The notes: generated from the letters alone by a model not told the origin. A DNA stretch of 33,889 nt from Kiritimatiellia bacterium (GCA_024405395.1 JAKSOW010000025.1:1-33889), one strand, 5' to 3'. Numbered from the stretch's first letter, positions 6,831-15,825 are shown. Numbers and translations are program-made.

Positions 6831-8174
6831 ATGAGAACCCTGTTTCTTTTGGCGATGGCCGCGTTCGCCGGCTGTGTTTCCGTGGTGGAGGACGGTGCGG
6901 GCTGCGAGCTGCAGGCACGCATCGATAAGGCGGCTGCCACTGGCGGCGGCACCGTTGTGGTTCCGGCGGGCACGTGGGAGAGCAAGCCGCTGATCCTCCG
7001 TGCGGGCGTCACGCTCCATCTGGCGAAGGGCGCCACCGTGCTCGCGAGCACGAACATCAATGACTATGTGCAGAAGGACGGTCAGCGCTTCTTCATCTAC
7101 GCCGAAGACGCCGACAACGTGGCCATCGAGGGCGAGGGCGTCATTTGCGGCCGCGGTGGCGTGTTCCGCGAGAAGAAGGGTCTCAAGGGCGAGAGCCAGC
7201 CGCAGAACCTGCCCATTCTCATGCGCTTCGCACGGTGCCGCAATCTCCGGCTGGAGGACTTCACGTTCCGCGACGGAGCTGCCTGGGGCTGCCATCTCAT
7301 GAACTGCGATGGGGTGGTGATTCGCCGCATGAAGGCCTTTAACCACGTGAACAACACCAATGACGGCATCGACATCGAGTCGCGCAACGTGCTCATCGAA
7401 GACTGCGACATCGACACCGACGATGACGCCATCGTCTTCAAGACCGAAAGCGATTTCACCTTCCCCGTGGAGAACGTGGAGGTGCGCAACTGCCGCCTCG
7501 CCAGCTGCTGCAACGCCATCAAGTTCGGCACGGGCAGTTATGGCGACTGGCGCAACATCGATGTGCACGACTGCGTGATTTCCCGCTCCAAGGACAACTT
7601 CCGCTTTGACTGGCGCAAGCGCACGCCGGGTGTGACGGAGCGGATCACGGGTCTCGCCGCCATTGCCCTCGAGGTTGTGGACGGCGGCCGCATGGAGAAC
7701 GTCAAGGTGCGCAACATTGAGATCAAGAATGGCTTCCAGACGCCGATCTTCATCCGGCATCACCGTCGGCATGCCTGCCGCGACGGCAAGGGCACGTTCC
7801 TGAAGAACATCCTCATCGAGAACGTGAAGGGGCGTGCGGAAAGCCATATCGCTAGTTCCATCACGGGCGTGCCGGGCCTCAAGCCCCGTGACATCACGCT
7901 GCGCAACATCACGCTGGAGATGCCGGGTGGGTGCACGGCACAGGCTGCCGCCAAGCCGGTTCCCGAGATGGAGACGGGCTATCCCGACAATCACATGTTC
8001 GGCTATGCGCCGCTGCCGGCCTGGGGATTCTTCATCCGCCATGCCGAGAACATCACCTTTGAGAACGTGAAGCTCACGCTCGCCGCCGCCGATGCGCGCC
8101 CCATGTGCGTCGCCGTGGACGCGCAGAATGTTCGGGGCATCCAGATCACGCCCCAGGAAGGCAAGGCCAAGTGA
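6831..8174 (+). CDS. GH28-like right-handed beta-helix lipoprotein
   Basis: A 447-residue protein with a short signal peptide ending in a lipobox (AFAGC, Cys14) and a parallel beta-helix. The N-terminal part (GGGTVVVPAGTWESKPLILR, then GVTLHLAKGATVLAS) is typical of GH28 polygalacturonase-like enzymes. The region NNTNDGIDIES near residue 175 and DTDDDAIVFK near 196-205 match the first two GH28 acidic motifs (NTDG and DD). The usual GHG histidine motif is not evident: the corresponding turn reads CNAIKFGTGS. It is therefore GH28-like, but pectin-type hydrolysis is not certain. GH28 members also act on other uronate or rhamnose substrates. The stop overlaps the GTG of metF, so the two are translationally coupled. 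Confidence 0.8.
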   Translation: MRTLFLLAMAAFAGCVSVVEDGAGCELQARIDKAAATGGGTVVVPAGTWESKPLILRAGVTLHLAKGATVLASTNINDYVQKDGQRFFIYAEDADNVAIEGEGVICGRGGVFREKKGLKGESQPQNLPILMRFARCRNLRLEDFTFRDGAAWGCHLMNCDGVVIRRMKAFNHVNNTNDGIDIESRNVLIEDCDIDTDDDAIVFKTESDFTFPVENVEVRNCRLASCCNAIKFGTGSYGDWRNIDVHDCVISRSKDNFRFDWRKRTPGVTERITGLAAIALEVVDGGRMENVKVRNIEIKNGFQTPIFIRHHRRHACRDGKGTFLKNILIENVKGRAESHIASSITGVPGLKPRDITLRNITLEMPGGCTAQAAAKPVPEMETGYPDNHMFGYAPLPAWGFFIRHAENITFENVKLTLAAADARPMCVAVDAQNVRGIQITPQEGKAK

Positions 8175-9046
8175 AGATACGCGACATTCTCAACCGCGGG
8201 AAGCCCAGTGTTTCCTTTGAGGTGTTTCCGCCCAAGGCGGATGCGCCGTTTGGCCCCGTGCGCGACGCCGTGACGCAGCTGGCCGCGATGAAGCCGACGT
8301 TCATCTCCGTGACCTACGGCGCCTCGGGCAACGCCCAGGCCAACACGGCCGAGATCGCCTCCTTCGTGCAGGCGTGCGGTACGCCCGCGCTGGCGCACCT
8401 CACCTGCCTTACGTCCTCGCGTGACCGCATCGCCGAAGAGGTGTCCACGCTGAAGGCCAATGGCATCGAGAACATCCTGTGTCTGCGCGGCGACTATCCG
8501 CGTCAGACGGCAGGCGCCGTTCCCGCAGATGCCACGCCCAATGACTTTGCCCACGCGGTGGATCTCGTTCGGGCCCTGCGGCCGTCGGACTTCTGTCTGG
8601 GCGGCGCCTGCTATCCCGAGTGCCATCCCGAATGCGGGCACATTCAGGACGACATCGCCCATCTGAAGGAGAAGGTCGACGCCGGGCTGGACTTCCTCAC
8701 GACGCAGATGTTCTTCGACAACAACGTCTATTTCCACTATCTCGCGCGTCTGCGTACGGCCGGGATCACGGTGCCGGTGCTCGCGGGCATCATGCCGGTG
8801 GTGAACGGGAAGCAGATCGACCGCATCTGCCGTCTGTCGGGAACTGTGCTGCCGCCGCGCTTCCGCGCGATCGTCGACCGCTTCGGCGACGATCCGGCCT
8901 CTATGCTCGATGCAGGCGTGGCCTATGCCACCGAGCAGATCATTGACCTTTTCGCCAATGGTGTCGACGCTGTCCACATTTACACGATGAACAAGCCAGA
9001 AGTGGCTGGTCGCATCATGGTAAATCTGCGTGGCATCCTAAGTTGA
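8171..9046 (+). CDS. metF: Methylenetetrahydrofolate reductase MetF
   Basis: FAD-dependent reduction of 5,10-methylene-THF to 5-methyl-THF, the methyl donor for methionine synthesis. The 291 residues fit the family. Signatures are SFEVFPPK near the N terminus, SVTYGASG, AHLTCL, NILCLRGDYP, CYPECHPE, DFLTTQMFFDN and PVLAGIMP. The start is the GTG at 8171, overlapping the upstream TGA by 4 nt; AGGAAGG lies at about 8155-8161. Starts further upstream would run deep into the preceding gene in another frame. Three cysteines cluster around the flavin-site loop (GACYPECHPEC), whereas most relatives read YPEGHPE there. Confidence 0.92.
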   Translation: MKIRDILNRGKPSVSFEVFPPKADAPFGPVRDAVTQLAAMKPTFISVTYGASGNAQANTAEIASFVQACGTPALAHLTCLTSSRDRIAEEVSTLKANGIENILCLRGDYPRQTAGAVPADATPNDFAHAVDLVRALRPSDFCLGGACYPECHPECGHIQDDIAHLKEKVDAGLDFLTTQMFFDNNVYFHYLARLRTAGITVPVLAGIMPVVNGKQIDRICRLSGTVLPPRFRAIVDRFGDDPASMLDAGVAYATEQIIDLFANGVDAVHIYTMNKPEVAGRIMVNLRGILS

Positions 9047-9056
9047 GGGATACCCT

Positions 9057-10469
9057 ATGCTGAATGACAGTATCAATGGCGCGGGCATGCGCACCCATCT
9101 GAGCGCGAGCGACTGGTCGGCTGCCGCGATTGTCGCGGGTGTCGTGATGCTGGTGCTGACGCTCTTCCCCTATCCGATGCCGCACCCCTGCGTGTGGTCG
9201 GACCTCGCGGCGGCGGCCGGGCTTCGTCCCCAGGCCGCCGAGTTTCCGGCGTTGGCGCCTTTCCTGCAGCGGATTGTCTTCAGTTCCCTCGGCGCCGACA
9301 TCGGCTTGGGGGCGATCGCCGTTCTGGGGCATGTGCTGGCGGGCCTGACGGCGGGCTGCTGGTACATGGCCTTTCGCCAGATGCTGGAGTTCGGCGGCAA
9401 CATCGATATGGCGGACCGGCAATGGAACAACCGCCTGTGTCCCGCCATCTCCGCGGGTGGCGCACTGCTGATCGCGTTCTCGGAGCTGACGTGGACCGCT
9501 TCGCAGATGCTCACGTCGGCCAGTGTGGATCTCTTCCTGGCGGCGGCGGCGTTTGCCTTCTTCTTCCGTTTCCTGGCCCGCGGTCGGCGGCATCTGGGTT
9601 TTCTGACCTTCTTTTTACTGGGCGCATTGGCGGCCGAGACGCCCTACGGTCTCTTTTTGCTCGTCCCCGTGGTTGTGATGATCGGTCTGGCCTGGTACAT
9701 GCTTGATCCGCGTGACGACATCGAGCCTGCCGTGCGCATCAAGCCCATCGAGGAATTCCCCTATGCGCTCATGGTAGCTGCCTGGGTGATTGGATTTGGA
9801 TTGGTGTTGGGGCTGGCGGATACGGCCTTCCGTTCGGCAGGTGGCGTGGTGGATTCCTTTGCCGCCACCCGCGCGGCGTGGTCGCGCCTGTTGCCTGAGG
9901 GCTCCACGGTGAAGGGTGCGCTCTTGGGTGGGGCCGTGACGCTGTTGCCGTTGATCGTCGTCGCCAGTGTTTACCCGCGCCTTTCGCATCCGCTGGCGCC
10001 AAAACCGATCTGGGTTCGTGGCCTCTGCGTGCTGGCGGGTCTCGTGGCGCTCACGCAGCTCATCGACTATGCGCCCCTGCGCTATCGGGCCTGGTCAGAC
10101 GAGGAAGAGGCTGTTGCGGTGGCGGTGCTGCCGGGAATCTTCACGGCGATTGCCGCGGCCACCGTTGTCCTCTCCGCCGCCGCCGTGGCGGCGATGACGT
10201 GGTGCCACGATTCACGGCTGCACATTTTCGTGCTGCGTCTCGGTCGGTTCCTGTTCTCGATTGCCGCCATCGGGTTGATTGTGTGGGTGGGTTCTGGCCG
10301 CCAGTGCGAAACGGTGCGTGAGAAGCTTGCCAAGGTGGATGCCCACATCGCCAAGACGCTGGAGGCGTGCAAGGGCAATGACGTCATTCGCTCGCAGGGG
10401 CGCCTTGACCCCATGCTGGAGCTGCGGGCCCTGCGCCTGAATCGCAAACTTGTGATTACCCATGACTGA
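9057..10469 (+). CDS. Polytopic inner-membrane protein of unknown function
   Basis: A 470-residue protein with about ten hydrophobic segments. They begin with AAAIVAGVVMLVLTLFPYPM near residue 23 and end with LFSIAAIGLIVWVG near 400-413, followed by a soluble, charged C-terminal tail of about 55 residues (CETVREKLAKVDAHIAKTLE). No catalytic motif is recognised. The arrangement, with an early loop followed by clustered helices, is loosely like integral-membrane glycosyltransferases, but I see no diagnostic residues. The start at 9057 follows GAGGGA at about 9045-9050, which overlaps the metF stop region. The end overlaps coaB by 8 nt, so it belongs to the same transcription unit. Confidence 0.75.
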   Translation: MLNDSINGAGMRTHLSASDWSAAAIVAGVVMLVLTLFPYPMPHPCVWSDLAAAAGLRPQAAEFPALAPFLQRIVFSSLGADIGLGAIAVLGHVLAGLTAGCWYMAFRQMLEFGGNIDMADRQWNNRLCPAISAGGALLIAFSELTWTASQMLTSASVDLFLAAAAFAFFFRFLARGRRHLGFLTFFLLGALAAETPYGLFLLVPVVVMIGLAWYMLDPRDDIEPAVRIKPIEEFPYALMVAAWVIGFGLVLGLADTAFRSAGGVVDSFAATRAAWSRLLPEGSTVKGALLGGAVTLLPLIVVASVYPRLSHPLAPKPIWVRGLCVLAGLVALTQLIDYAPLRYRAWSDEEEAVAVAVLPGIFTAIAAATVVLSAAAVAAMTWCHDSRLHIFVLRLGRFLFSIAAIGLIVWVGSGRQCETVREKLAKVDAHIAKTLEACKGNDVIRSQGRLDPMLELRALRLNRKLVITHD

Positions 10470-11148
10470 CAGATCGCCGCTTCGGTTTGTCGTGACGGCA
10501 GGTCCCACCCGCGAATATCTGGACCCCGTCCGATTCCTCTCCAACCCCTCTACGGGTCGCATGGGGTTTGCCGTGGCGCGTGCCGCGCGTGCGGCCGGTC
10601 ATGAGGTTACGCTGATTGCCGGTCCTGTGGCGCTCAAGACGCCCAAGGGCGTGACGCGTGTGGACGTCGTCTCCGCGCGGGACATGTTGGCCGCAGTCAA
10701 GGCGGCAATCGTTCCCAGGAAGGGACATGGTCAGGATCGGACATGTCTTGTCATGACGGCCGCGGTGGCGGACTGGCGTCCGGCCGAATGCGCCGAACGC
10801 AAGCGCAAGAAGGGCGAGATGGCCGATACGCTCAAGCTGGTGCGCAACCCCGACATCCTCAAGACGGTCAATGAGATCCCAGCTGTACGGCGTCCCGCCG
10901 TGCGCATTGGCTTTGCCGCCGAAACGGGCGAGCCTACGTCTGAGGCGGCGCGCAAGTGTCGCGAGAAGGGGCTCGACTGCGTGGTCGCGAATGACGTCAC
11001 GGCACCGGGCGCGGGATTTGGCGTGAAGACCAATCAGGTGACGCTGGTGTTTCCCGATGGCACGATTGAGGCGCTGCCCCTGATGTCCAAGGATGCGGTG
11101 GCGCGTCGGTTGGTTCGCCTGGCCGCGAATCTTGCGGAGCGGAAATGA
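10462..11148 (+). CDS. coaB: Phosphopantothenate-cysteine ligase, stand-alone CoaB
   Basis: Joins cysteine to 4'-phosphopantothenate in coenzyme A synthesis. The 228-residue protein shows the CoaB nucleotide-binding start VVTAGPTREYLDPVRFLSNP, then STGRMGF, and later AAVADWRP, KLVRNPDIL, GFAAETGE and VVANDV. In most bacteria this domain is the C-terminal half of a CoaBC fusion with the decarboxylase. Here only the ligase is present and no CoaC-type flavodoxin-fold domain is adjacent, so the decarboxylase must be encoded elsewhere. It overlaps the upstream membrane gene by 8 nt and tsaC by 4 nt. Confidence 0.9.
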   Translation: MTDRSPLRFVVTAGPTREYLDPVRFLSNPSTGRMGFAVARAARAAGHEVTLIAGPVALKTPKGVTRVDVVSARDMLAAVKAAIVPRKGHGQDRTCLVMTAAVADWRPAECAERKRKKGEMADTLKLVRNPDILKTVNEIPAVRRPAVRIGFAAETGEPTSEAARKCREKGLDCVVANDVTAPGAGFGVKTNQVTLVFPDGTIEALPLMSKDAVARRLVRLAANLAERK

Positions 11149-11741
11149 AGATTGTCGCATGCGATGAGGCGGGGCTTGCGGAGGTTGCCTCCGTTTTGAA
11201 CGCAGGCGGCGTGGCCGTGATCCCCACAGATACGGTCTATGGCCTGGCCGCCCATCCGGACTTCCCCGAGGCCGTATCCCGGCTCTACACCATCAAAGGG
11301 CGCGAGGCCCGAAAGCCCATTGCCCTGTTGGCCAGCGACACGGCCGCGGCTGCGCGTTTCCTCGGCGGCGAGCTGCCGCCTGGCGCGAGGACGCTGGCGA
11401 TGCGGGGGTGGCCTGGCGCACTGACTTTGGTTCTGCCCGTGCAGGGAAGCGCCGAGGAACAATACGAGGGCTTGCGGGTGCCTGACCATGACTGGACGCG
11501 TCGCCTCCTGGCCGCCTGTGGCGGCGTATTGCGCGTGACGAGCGCCAACCTGAGCGGGCAGCGCGCGGCCACGGATGCCCCGTCGGCATTGGCGGAAGTT
11601 GGTCTGTCGGCGGACATCGTCGTTGACGACGGCATTTCGCCGGGTGGTGTGGCGTCCACGGTCCTGAAGATCGACGGCGAAGGCGCATGCACGGTGCTGC
11701 GCGAAGGTCCGTTCAAGCTGGGGCCTGGGGTTGAGAGGTGA
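11145..11741 (+). CDS. tsaC: Threonylcarbamoyl-AMP synthase (TsaC/Sua5/YrdC family)
   Basis: Makes L-threonylcarbamoyl-AMP from threonine, bicarbonate and ATP for the t6A modification of ANN-decoding tRNAs. The 198-residue, single-domain length fits TsaC rather than the longer Sua5. Signatures are GGVAVIPTDTVYGLAAHP, KGREARKPIALL, MRGWPGALTLVLP and RVTSANLSGQ, and the SxAN motif is a family hallmark. The ATG overlaps the coaB stop by 4 nt, and gluQ follows 1 nt after its stop. Two consecutive tRNA-modification genes suggest a translation-related operon. Confidence 0.9.
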   Translation: MKIVACDEAGLAEVASVLNAGGVAVIPTDTVYGLAAHPDFPEAVSRLYTIKGREARKPIALLASDTAAAARFLGGELPPGARTLAMRGWPGALTLVLPVQGSAEEQYEGLRVPDHDWTRRLLAACGGVLRVTSANLSGQRAATDAPSALAEVGLSADIVVDDGISPGGVASTVLKIDGEGACTVLREGPFKLGPGVER

Positions 11742-11742
11742 G

Positions 11743-12660
11743 ATGGCAGGCTACGTCGGCAGACTCGCGCCCAGCCCAACTGGTGCATTGCACCTCGGCA
11801 ATGCGCGCACGTTCATGATTGCCTGGCTGCGTGCGCGAAAGGCGGGCGGGAAGGTCGTCTTCCGCATGGAGGATCTCGATCATCCGCGTGACAAGCCAGG
11901 GGCCGCTGCGCAGGCGGTTGAGGACTTGCGTTGGCTCGGGTTTGACTGGGATGAGGAATTCGTGCAGTCGCAGCGCCGGGAGGTCTATCGCGAGGCGCTT
12001 GAGCGGCTTCGTCTGGCGGGGCGGATCTATCCCTGCGTATGTACGCGCAAAGACGTCGAGAACGCGCAGTCGGCGCCGCATGCCGGTGAACAGCTTTTCT
12101 ACCCGGGCACCTGTCGGGATCGTTTTGCGTCCTGGGAGGCGGCCGCCGCGGTGCGCCCGCCCTGCTGGCGTTTCCGGGTGACGGAGAATGAACCGGTTTC
12201 CTTCACGGATGTGTTTGCGGGGCGGCATGTGCAGGATGTGGCCCATACGCTGGGCGATTTTCCGTTGGCGCGGGACGCCTGGGGGGCAGGGTATACGTTG
12301 GCGGCGGTGGTGGATGATGCCGCCATGGGCGTCACCGAGGTTGTGCGCGGCGATGATCTGCTGCCGGCGACACCGGCGCAGATCCTCGTGCAGCGCGCCT
12401 TGGGTTTGCCCGCGCCGGATTATTGTCACGTGCCATTGGCCGTGGGGCGGGACGGACGACGCCTTGCCAAGCGTCATGGGGATACGCGCGTGGCAACCTA
12501 TCGCGCCAAAGGCCTGTCGCCGGAGGCCTTGCTGGGGAAGCTGGCCCATTCGTGTGGTTGGGGGGATGGTTCGCCTGTGCGGCTGACCGAGCTGCTGAGG
12601 GTCTTCACGCTGGATACGATTCCGCGTCGGCCGTGGGTAGTTGAGGAGGATTCACTGTGA
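11743..12660 (+). CDS. gluQ: Glutamyl-Q tRNA(Asp) synthetase
   Basis: A GluRS paralogue lacking the anticodon-binding domain. It glutamylates queuosine in the anticodon of tRNA(Asp). The 305-residue catalytic core has the class I HIGH-type motif PSPTGALHLGNARTF and a KMSKS-type loop GRRLAKRHG. The zinc-site cysteines PCVCTRKD and YPGTC are characteristic of this subfamily. The ATG at 11743 has GAGAGG at 11733-11738; the in-frame TTG at 11731 is less likely. It ends 4 nt into nth (GTGA overlap). Its substrate requires queuosine-modified tRNA, so the organism should make or salvage queuine. Confidence 0.9.
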   Translation: MAGYVGRLAPSPTGALHLGNARTFMIAWLRARKAGGKVVFRMEDLDHPRDKPGAAAQAVEDLRWLGFDWDEEFVQSQRREVYREALERLRLAGRIYPCVCTRKDVENAQSAPHAGEQLFYPGTCRDRFASWEAAAAVRPPCWRFRVTENEPVSFTDVFAGRHVQDVAHTLGDFPLARDAWGAGYTLAAVVDDAAMGVTEVVRGDDLLPATPAQILVQRALGLPAPDYCHVPLAVGRDGRRLAKRHGDTRVATYRAKGLSPEALLGKLAHSCGWGDGSPVRLTELLRVFTLDTIPRRPWVVEEDSL

Positions 12661-13388
12661 CAGTCAAGGACATACCAGCGCTCGACCGTGCGCTCAAGCG
12701 GGAATTCGTCGCGCATGCCTCGCCCATCATCGAGTTGATCGAGGCGCAGACGCACGATCCGTTTTGCGTGCTGGTGGGCACGATTCTCTCGGCGCGCACC
12801 AAAGACCAGTGTACGGCCGGGGCCGTGCGACGGCTGTTCGCCACGGGTGCGGCAAAGGGCGAGGACATTGCGCCGTTTACGCCGGCCGACCTCGCGCGGC
12901 TCACGGAGAAGCAGATCGAGAAGCTCATCTTCCCCGTGGGGTTCTACCATGACAAGGCCCGCCATCTGAAGGCCCTGCCGGCCGCGCTGGAGGAACACTT
13001 CCCCGAAGGCTTTGCGCATGCGGGCGAGGGCTTGACTCGTCTGGAGCAGTTCAATGCGCTGGTGGAGCGCCTTTGCCTGTTGCCGGGTGTGGGCCGCAAG
13101 ACGGCGAATCTCACGGTCGCCGTGGGCTTCGATCTGCCGGCCGTCTGTGTGGATGTGCACGTGCATCGCATCTCGAATCGTCTGGGGCTGGTGAAGACGA
13201 AGACCCCCTTCGAGACGGAGATGGCGCTGCGGAAGATTGTGCCGGTGAAGTACTGGAAGACCTGGAATAGCCACCTTGTCTCCTTCGGTCAGTCGCGCTG
13301 CGGCCCCATCCGCACCAATTGCGACGATTGCCCCGTGGCCAAGCTTTGCCCGAGCTGTCGGCAGACGGCGCGCGACAAACAGAGATAA
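12657..13388 (+). CDS. nth: Endonuclease III, DNA glycosylase/AP lyase
   Basis: Removes oxidised pyrimidines and cleaves abasic sites in base-excision repair. The 243-residue protein has the helix-hairpin-helix LLPGVGRKTAN with catalytic Lys148 and the second catalytic residue Asp166 in VCVDVHVHRISNRLG. The C-terminal 4Fe-4S ligands are spaced C-x6-C-x2-C-x5-C (CGPIRTNCDDCPVAKLC). The early motif LVGTILSARTKD is also typical. The GTG start at 12657 overlaps the gluQ stop by 4 nt. All catalytic and cluster residues are present. A 36-nt gap before trmD follows. Confidence 0.93.
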   Translation: MTVKDIPALDRALKREFVAHASPIIELIEAQTHDPFCVLVGTILSARTKDQCTAGAVRRLFATGAAKGEDIAPFTPADLARLTEKQIEKLIFPVGFYHDKARHLKALPAALEEHFPEGFAHAGEGLTRLEQFNALVERLCLLPGVGRKTANLTVAVGFDLPAVCVDVHVHRISNRLGLVKTKTPFETEMALRKIVPVKYWKTWNSHLVSFGQSRCGPIRTNCDDCPVAKLCPSCRQTARDKQR

Positions 13389-13424
13389 TTTCCTTTCCCT
13401 AGTGAACTACGATAATCGAGTCCC

Positions 13425-14147
13425 GTGAAAATCGACATTCTGACAGTCTTCCCGGAGATGTTCCGGGGCTTTTTGGGCGAAAGCATGATCGCCCGTGCCG
13501 GCCGTGCGGGCAAGGCACTGATCCGCACCGTCGACTTGCGCGACTTCTCGCGTGACCAACGGCGCACCGTGGACGACAAGCCCTATTCCGGCGGTCCCGG
13601 CATGCTGATGAAGCCCGAGGTGTGGTATGAGGCCATCGAGTGCTGTTTGTCCGAAACGCCGCCCGATCAGATCGGGACGGCCACGCGGATTGTGATGACG
13701 GCACCCGCAGGTGCGCCCTACACGCAGCGCAAGGCGGAGGAATTCTCGGCCTGTGAGCACTTGATCTTCCTATGCGGGCACTATGAGGGATTTGACGAGC
13801 GTGTGCGGCGGCTGGTGACGGATGAGGTTTCGTTGGGCGACTTCGTGCTCACGGGGGGCGAGATCCCTGTGGCGGCGATGATCGATTCCACGGTGCGGCT
13901 CTTGCCGGGCGTGTTGGGTGGTGGCGCCGAGGCGACGGCCCGTGAGTCGTTTGGGCAGGATGGCCTTCTTGAGGCGCCTCAGTACACGCGGCCGCCTGTC
14001 TATCGAGGCATGGCTGTGCCCGAGGTGCTGGTCAATGGCGACCACGGCAAGGCCGAGGCCTGGCGGCGGCGGCAGGCGATTGACCTGACGAGCCGACGTC
14101 GGCCCGATCTGCTGGAGATGGGCGGCACGTTCGCGAATCAAGGCTGA
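13425..14147 (+). CDS. trmD: tRNA (guanine37-N1)-methyltransferase TrmD
   Basis: Methylates G37 next to the anticodon with SAM; it prevents frameshifting and is essential in many bacteria. The 240-residue SPOUT-fold protein shows MKIDILTVFPEMF, DDKPYSGGPGMLMKPE, IFLCGHYEGFDERV (knot and SAM site) and SLGDFVLTGGEIP, followed by LLPGVLGG and QYTRPP. The start is a GTG at 13425 with no convincing Shine-Dalgarno sequence. The short gap upstream is AT-rich, with GATAAT at 13411-13416 as a possible -10. The common neighbours rimM, rpsP and rplS are absent. Confidence 0.95.
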   Translation: MKIDILTVFPEMFRGFLGESMIARAGRAGKALIRTVDLRDFSRDQRRTVDDKPYSGGPGMLMKPEVWYEAIECCLSETPPDQIGTATRIVMTAPAGAPYTQRKAEEFSACEHLIFLCGHYEGFDERVRRLVTDEVSLGDFVLTGGEIPVAAMIDSTVRLLPGVLGGGAEATARESFGQDGLLEAPQYTRPPVYRGMAVPEVLVNGDHGKAEAWRRRQAIDLTSRRRPDLLEMGGTFANQG

Positions 14148-14162
14148 GATGGAGAGGTTGAG

Positions 14163-15812
14163 GTGAGAAAGTTCCTGTTGTTTTCCCTGGCCGTGTGGAC
14201 GTGGATCGGATGGACGGCGCCGACACGTCGGCCGATTGTGGTGATCCGTCCGATGGAGTCGTGCCCCGCAGTGGATCGTGGGTACGCCGAATCGCTATCG
14301 AAGCACATTGTGACATGGTTGAAGGATGGCGGCGTTTCCGCCGATATGGCCGACGATCGTGCCATTGAGGCCGCTTTGGCGGGGCGGCGCCTGGCGTATC
14401 TGGTGATGCCGCTGACGCCGAGCGCAGCCGAATTGGGGGCGCTCAAGCGCTTTGTCCTGCGTGGCGGGCGCCTGTGCGTGTTCTACTCCAAGTCCCCTGA
14501 ATTGGGCGCGTTGATGGGCGTGAACCCCGGAACCTACCGAAAGGGCACTTCGGGCAGCTATGAGAAGATCGTCTTCACGTGTGGTCCGGCTGGTGCGCCG
14601 GCGAAGATCGTCCAGTCGAGCGGTGGCGTCTTCACCGCTCAACCGCTGTCGCCGCGCACCAAGGTGTACGCCACTTGGCAGGATGCGGCGGGCCGCCCAA
14701 CCGGTGTCTCCGCCGTGTTGGCTTCGTCGGCCGGCTGGTGGGTGACGCAGGTCTTTGGCGCCGAGGGGGATGAACGCGCCAAGAAGCAGTTTCTGCTGTC
14801 CGTGGCAGGGGCGGCCGTGCCGGGTGTGTGGAATGCGTCTGCCTGGGTTGCGCATGAGCGTGGCCGTGTGGCGACCATAACGGCCTATGCCAAGCGCCAA
14901 GTTCGCCGTCCGGGGGAAATCCATGCGGTGTGGGATCATACGGGAACGGGTCTTTATCCCGGAGACTGGTCGCGAACGATGCGGGAACTGGCGGCGATGG
15001 GCGTGACCGATCTTTTTGTGAATGTGGCAGGCGCGGGATTCGCGCATTGTGCCACGCCATGTCTGCCGGGATCGTCCGTGCTGCGTGGAAAGGGCGACCA
15101 GTTGGCGCAGTGCCTGGCGGCGGCACGTGGAACCGGTGTGCGTGTGCATGCGTGGGTGTTGTGCTTCAATGGTTCGCGGGCGGCCGCTGGCGAGATGGAG
15201 AAGTTCACGCGGTGGGGCTGGCGTCTGCGCAATCGTGCGGGCGCGCTGACGGAATATCTGGATCCGGCCAAGCCCGCCGTTCGGGAAAGGATGCTGGCGG
15301 CGGTGGGGGATATCGCGCGTCGTTATCCTGTGCATGGGGTGCATTTGGACTTTGTGCGCTGGTACGAAGGTGCGGCAAAGCCGCCCGAGGCGGCGCGAAT
15401 CATCACCTCCTTCGTTGGCGCGGCGCGCACGCGGGTCAAGGCGGCACGTCCGCAGGCCTGGCTCACGACGGCGGTGCTGGCCTCGTATCCGTCCTGCGTC
15501 ACGTCGGTGGCTCAGGACTGGGAACGGTGGATGGACATGGGGATTGTCGACTACATCGTGCCGATGAACTATTCCGAGGACAACGCACGCTATTCGGCCT
15601 TCCTGGCGCGGCAGTGTCGTACGCCGGCCCATGCCCGCAAGGTGATCTCGGGGTTGGGCGTCACGGCAAACGAGTCGCGTTTGGGAGCAGTGAAGGTGAT
15701 TGACCAGATCACGCTCGCCCGCCGTGCGGGCTGTGCGGGGGTGGCGCTCTTTGATCTCGACTACACGCTGATGACGCAGATTCTGCCGTATCTGCGGATG
15801 GGGATGTTCTGA
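14163..15812 (+). CDS. Secreted GHL10-type glycoside hydrolase-like protein
   Basis: A 549-residue exported protein. The signal peptide is RKFLLFSLAVWTWIGWTAP. Residues of about 25-230 form an alpha/beta domain (PIVVIRPMESCP, YLVMPL, LKRFVLRGGRLCVFY) resembling a glutamine-amidotransferase-like fold, which I cannot assign exactly. From about residue 250 to the end is a GHL10 (glycosyl hydrolase-like 10) TIM barrel: IHAVWDHTGTGLYPGDWSRT, LFVNVAGAG, VHAWVLCFN, EYLDPAKPAVRERML, GVHLDFVRWYEG and VDYIVPMNYSED. The Asp in HLDF is the likely catalytic region. GTG at 14163 follows GGAGAGG at 14151-14157. The domain combination suggests processing of cell-wall or complex glycans outside the inner membrane; the substrate is unknown. 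Confidence 0.8.
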   Translation: MRKFLLFSLAVWTWIGWTAPTRRPIVVIRPMESCPAVDRGYAESLSKHIVTWLKDGGVSADMADDRAIEAALAGRRLAYLVMPLTPSAAELGALKRFVLRGGRLCVFYSKSPELGALMGVNPGTYRKGTSGSYEKIVFTCGPAGAPAKIVQSSGGVFTAQPLSPRTKVYATWQDAAGRPTGVSAVLASSAGWWVTQVFGAEGDERAKKQFLLSVAGAAVPGVWNASAWVAHERGRVATITAYAKRQVRRPGEIHAVWDHTGTGLYPGDWSRTMRELAAMGVTDLFVNVAGAGFAHCATPCLPGSSVLRGKGDQLAQCLAAARGTGVRVHAWVLCFNGSRAAAGEMEKFTRWGWRLRNRAGALTEYLDPAKPAVRERMLAAVGDIARRYPVHGVHLDFVRWYEGAAKPPEAARIITSFVGAARTRVKAARPQAWLTTAVLASYPSCVTSVAQDWERWMDMGIVDYIVPMNYSEDNARYSAFLARQCRTPAHARKVISGLGVTANESRLGAVKVIDQITLARRAGCAGVALFDLDYTLMTQILPYLRMGMF

Positions 15813-15825
15813 TGGGGAGGCGAAC

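Noticed and set aside
5606-8042. Long minus-strand open frames (484 and 417 codons)
   Set aside because: They mirror the periodic repeats of lpxD and the beta-helix gene; composition is shadow-like and the sense genes are unambiguous.
13390-13416. trmD promoter (TTTCCT-like -35, GATAAT -10)
   Set aside because: The -10 is plausible but the -35 is poor, and nth lies only 36 nt upstream. Not reported as a separate feature.
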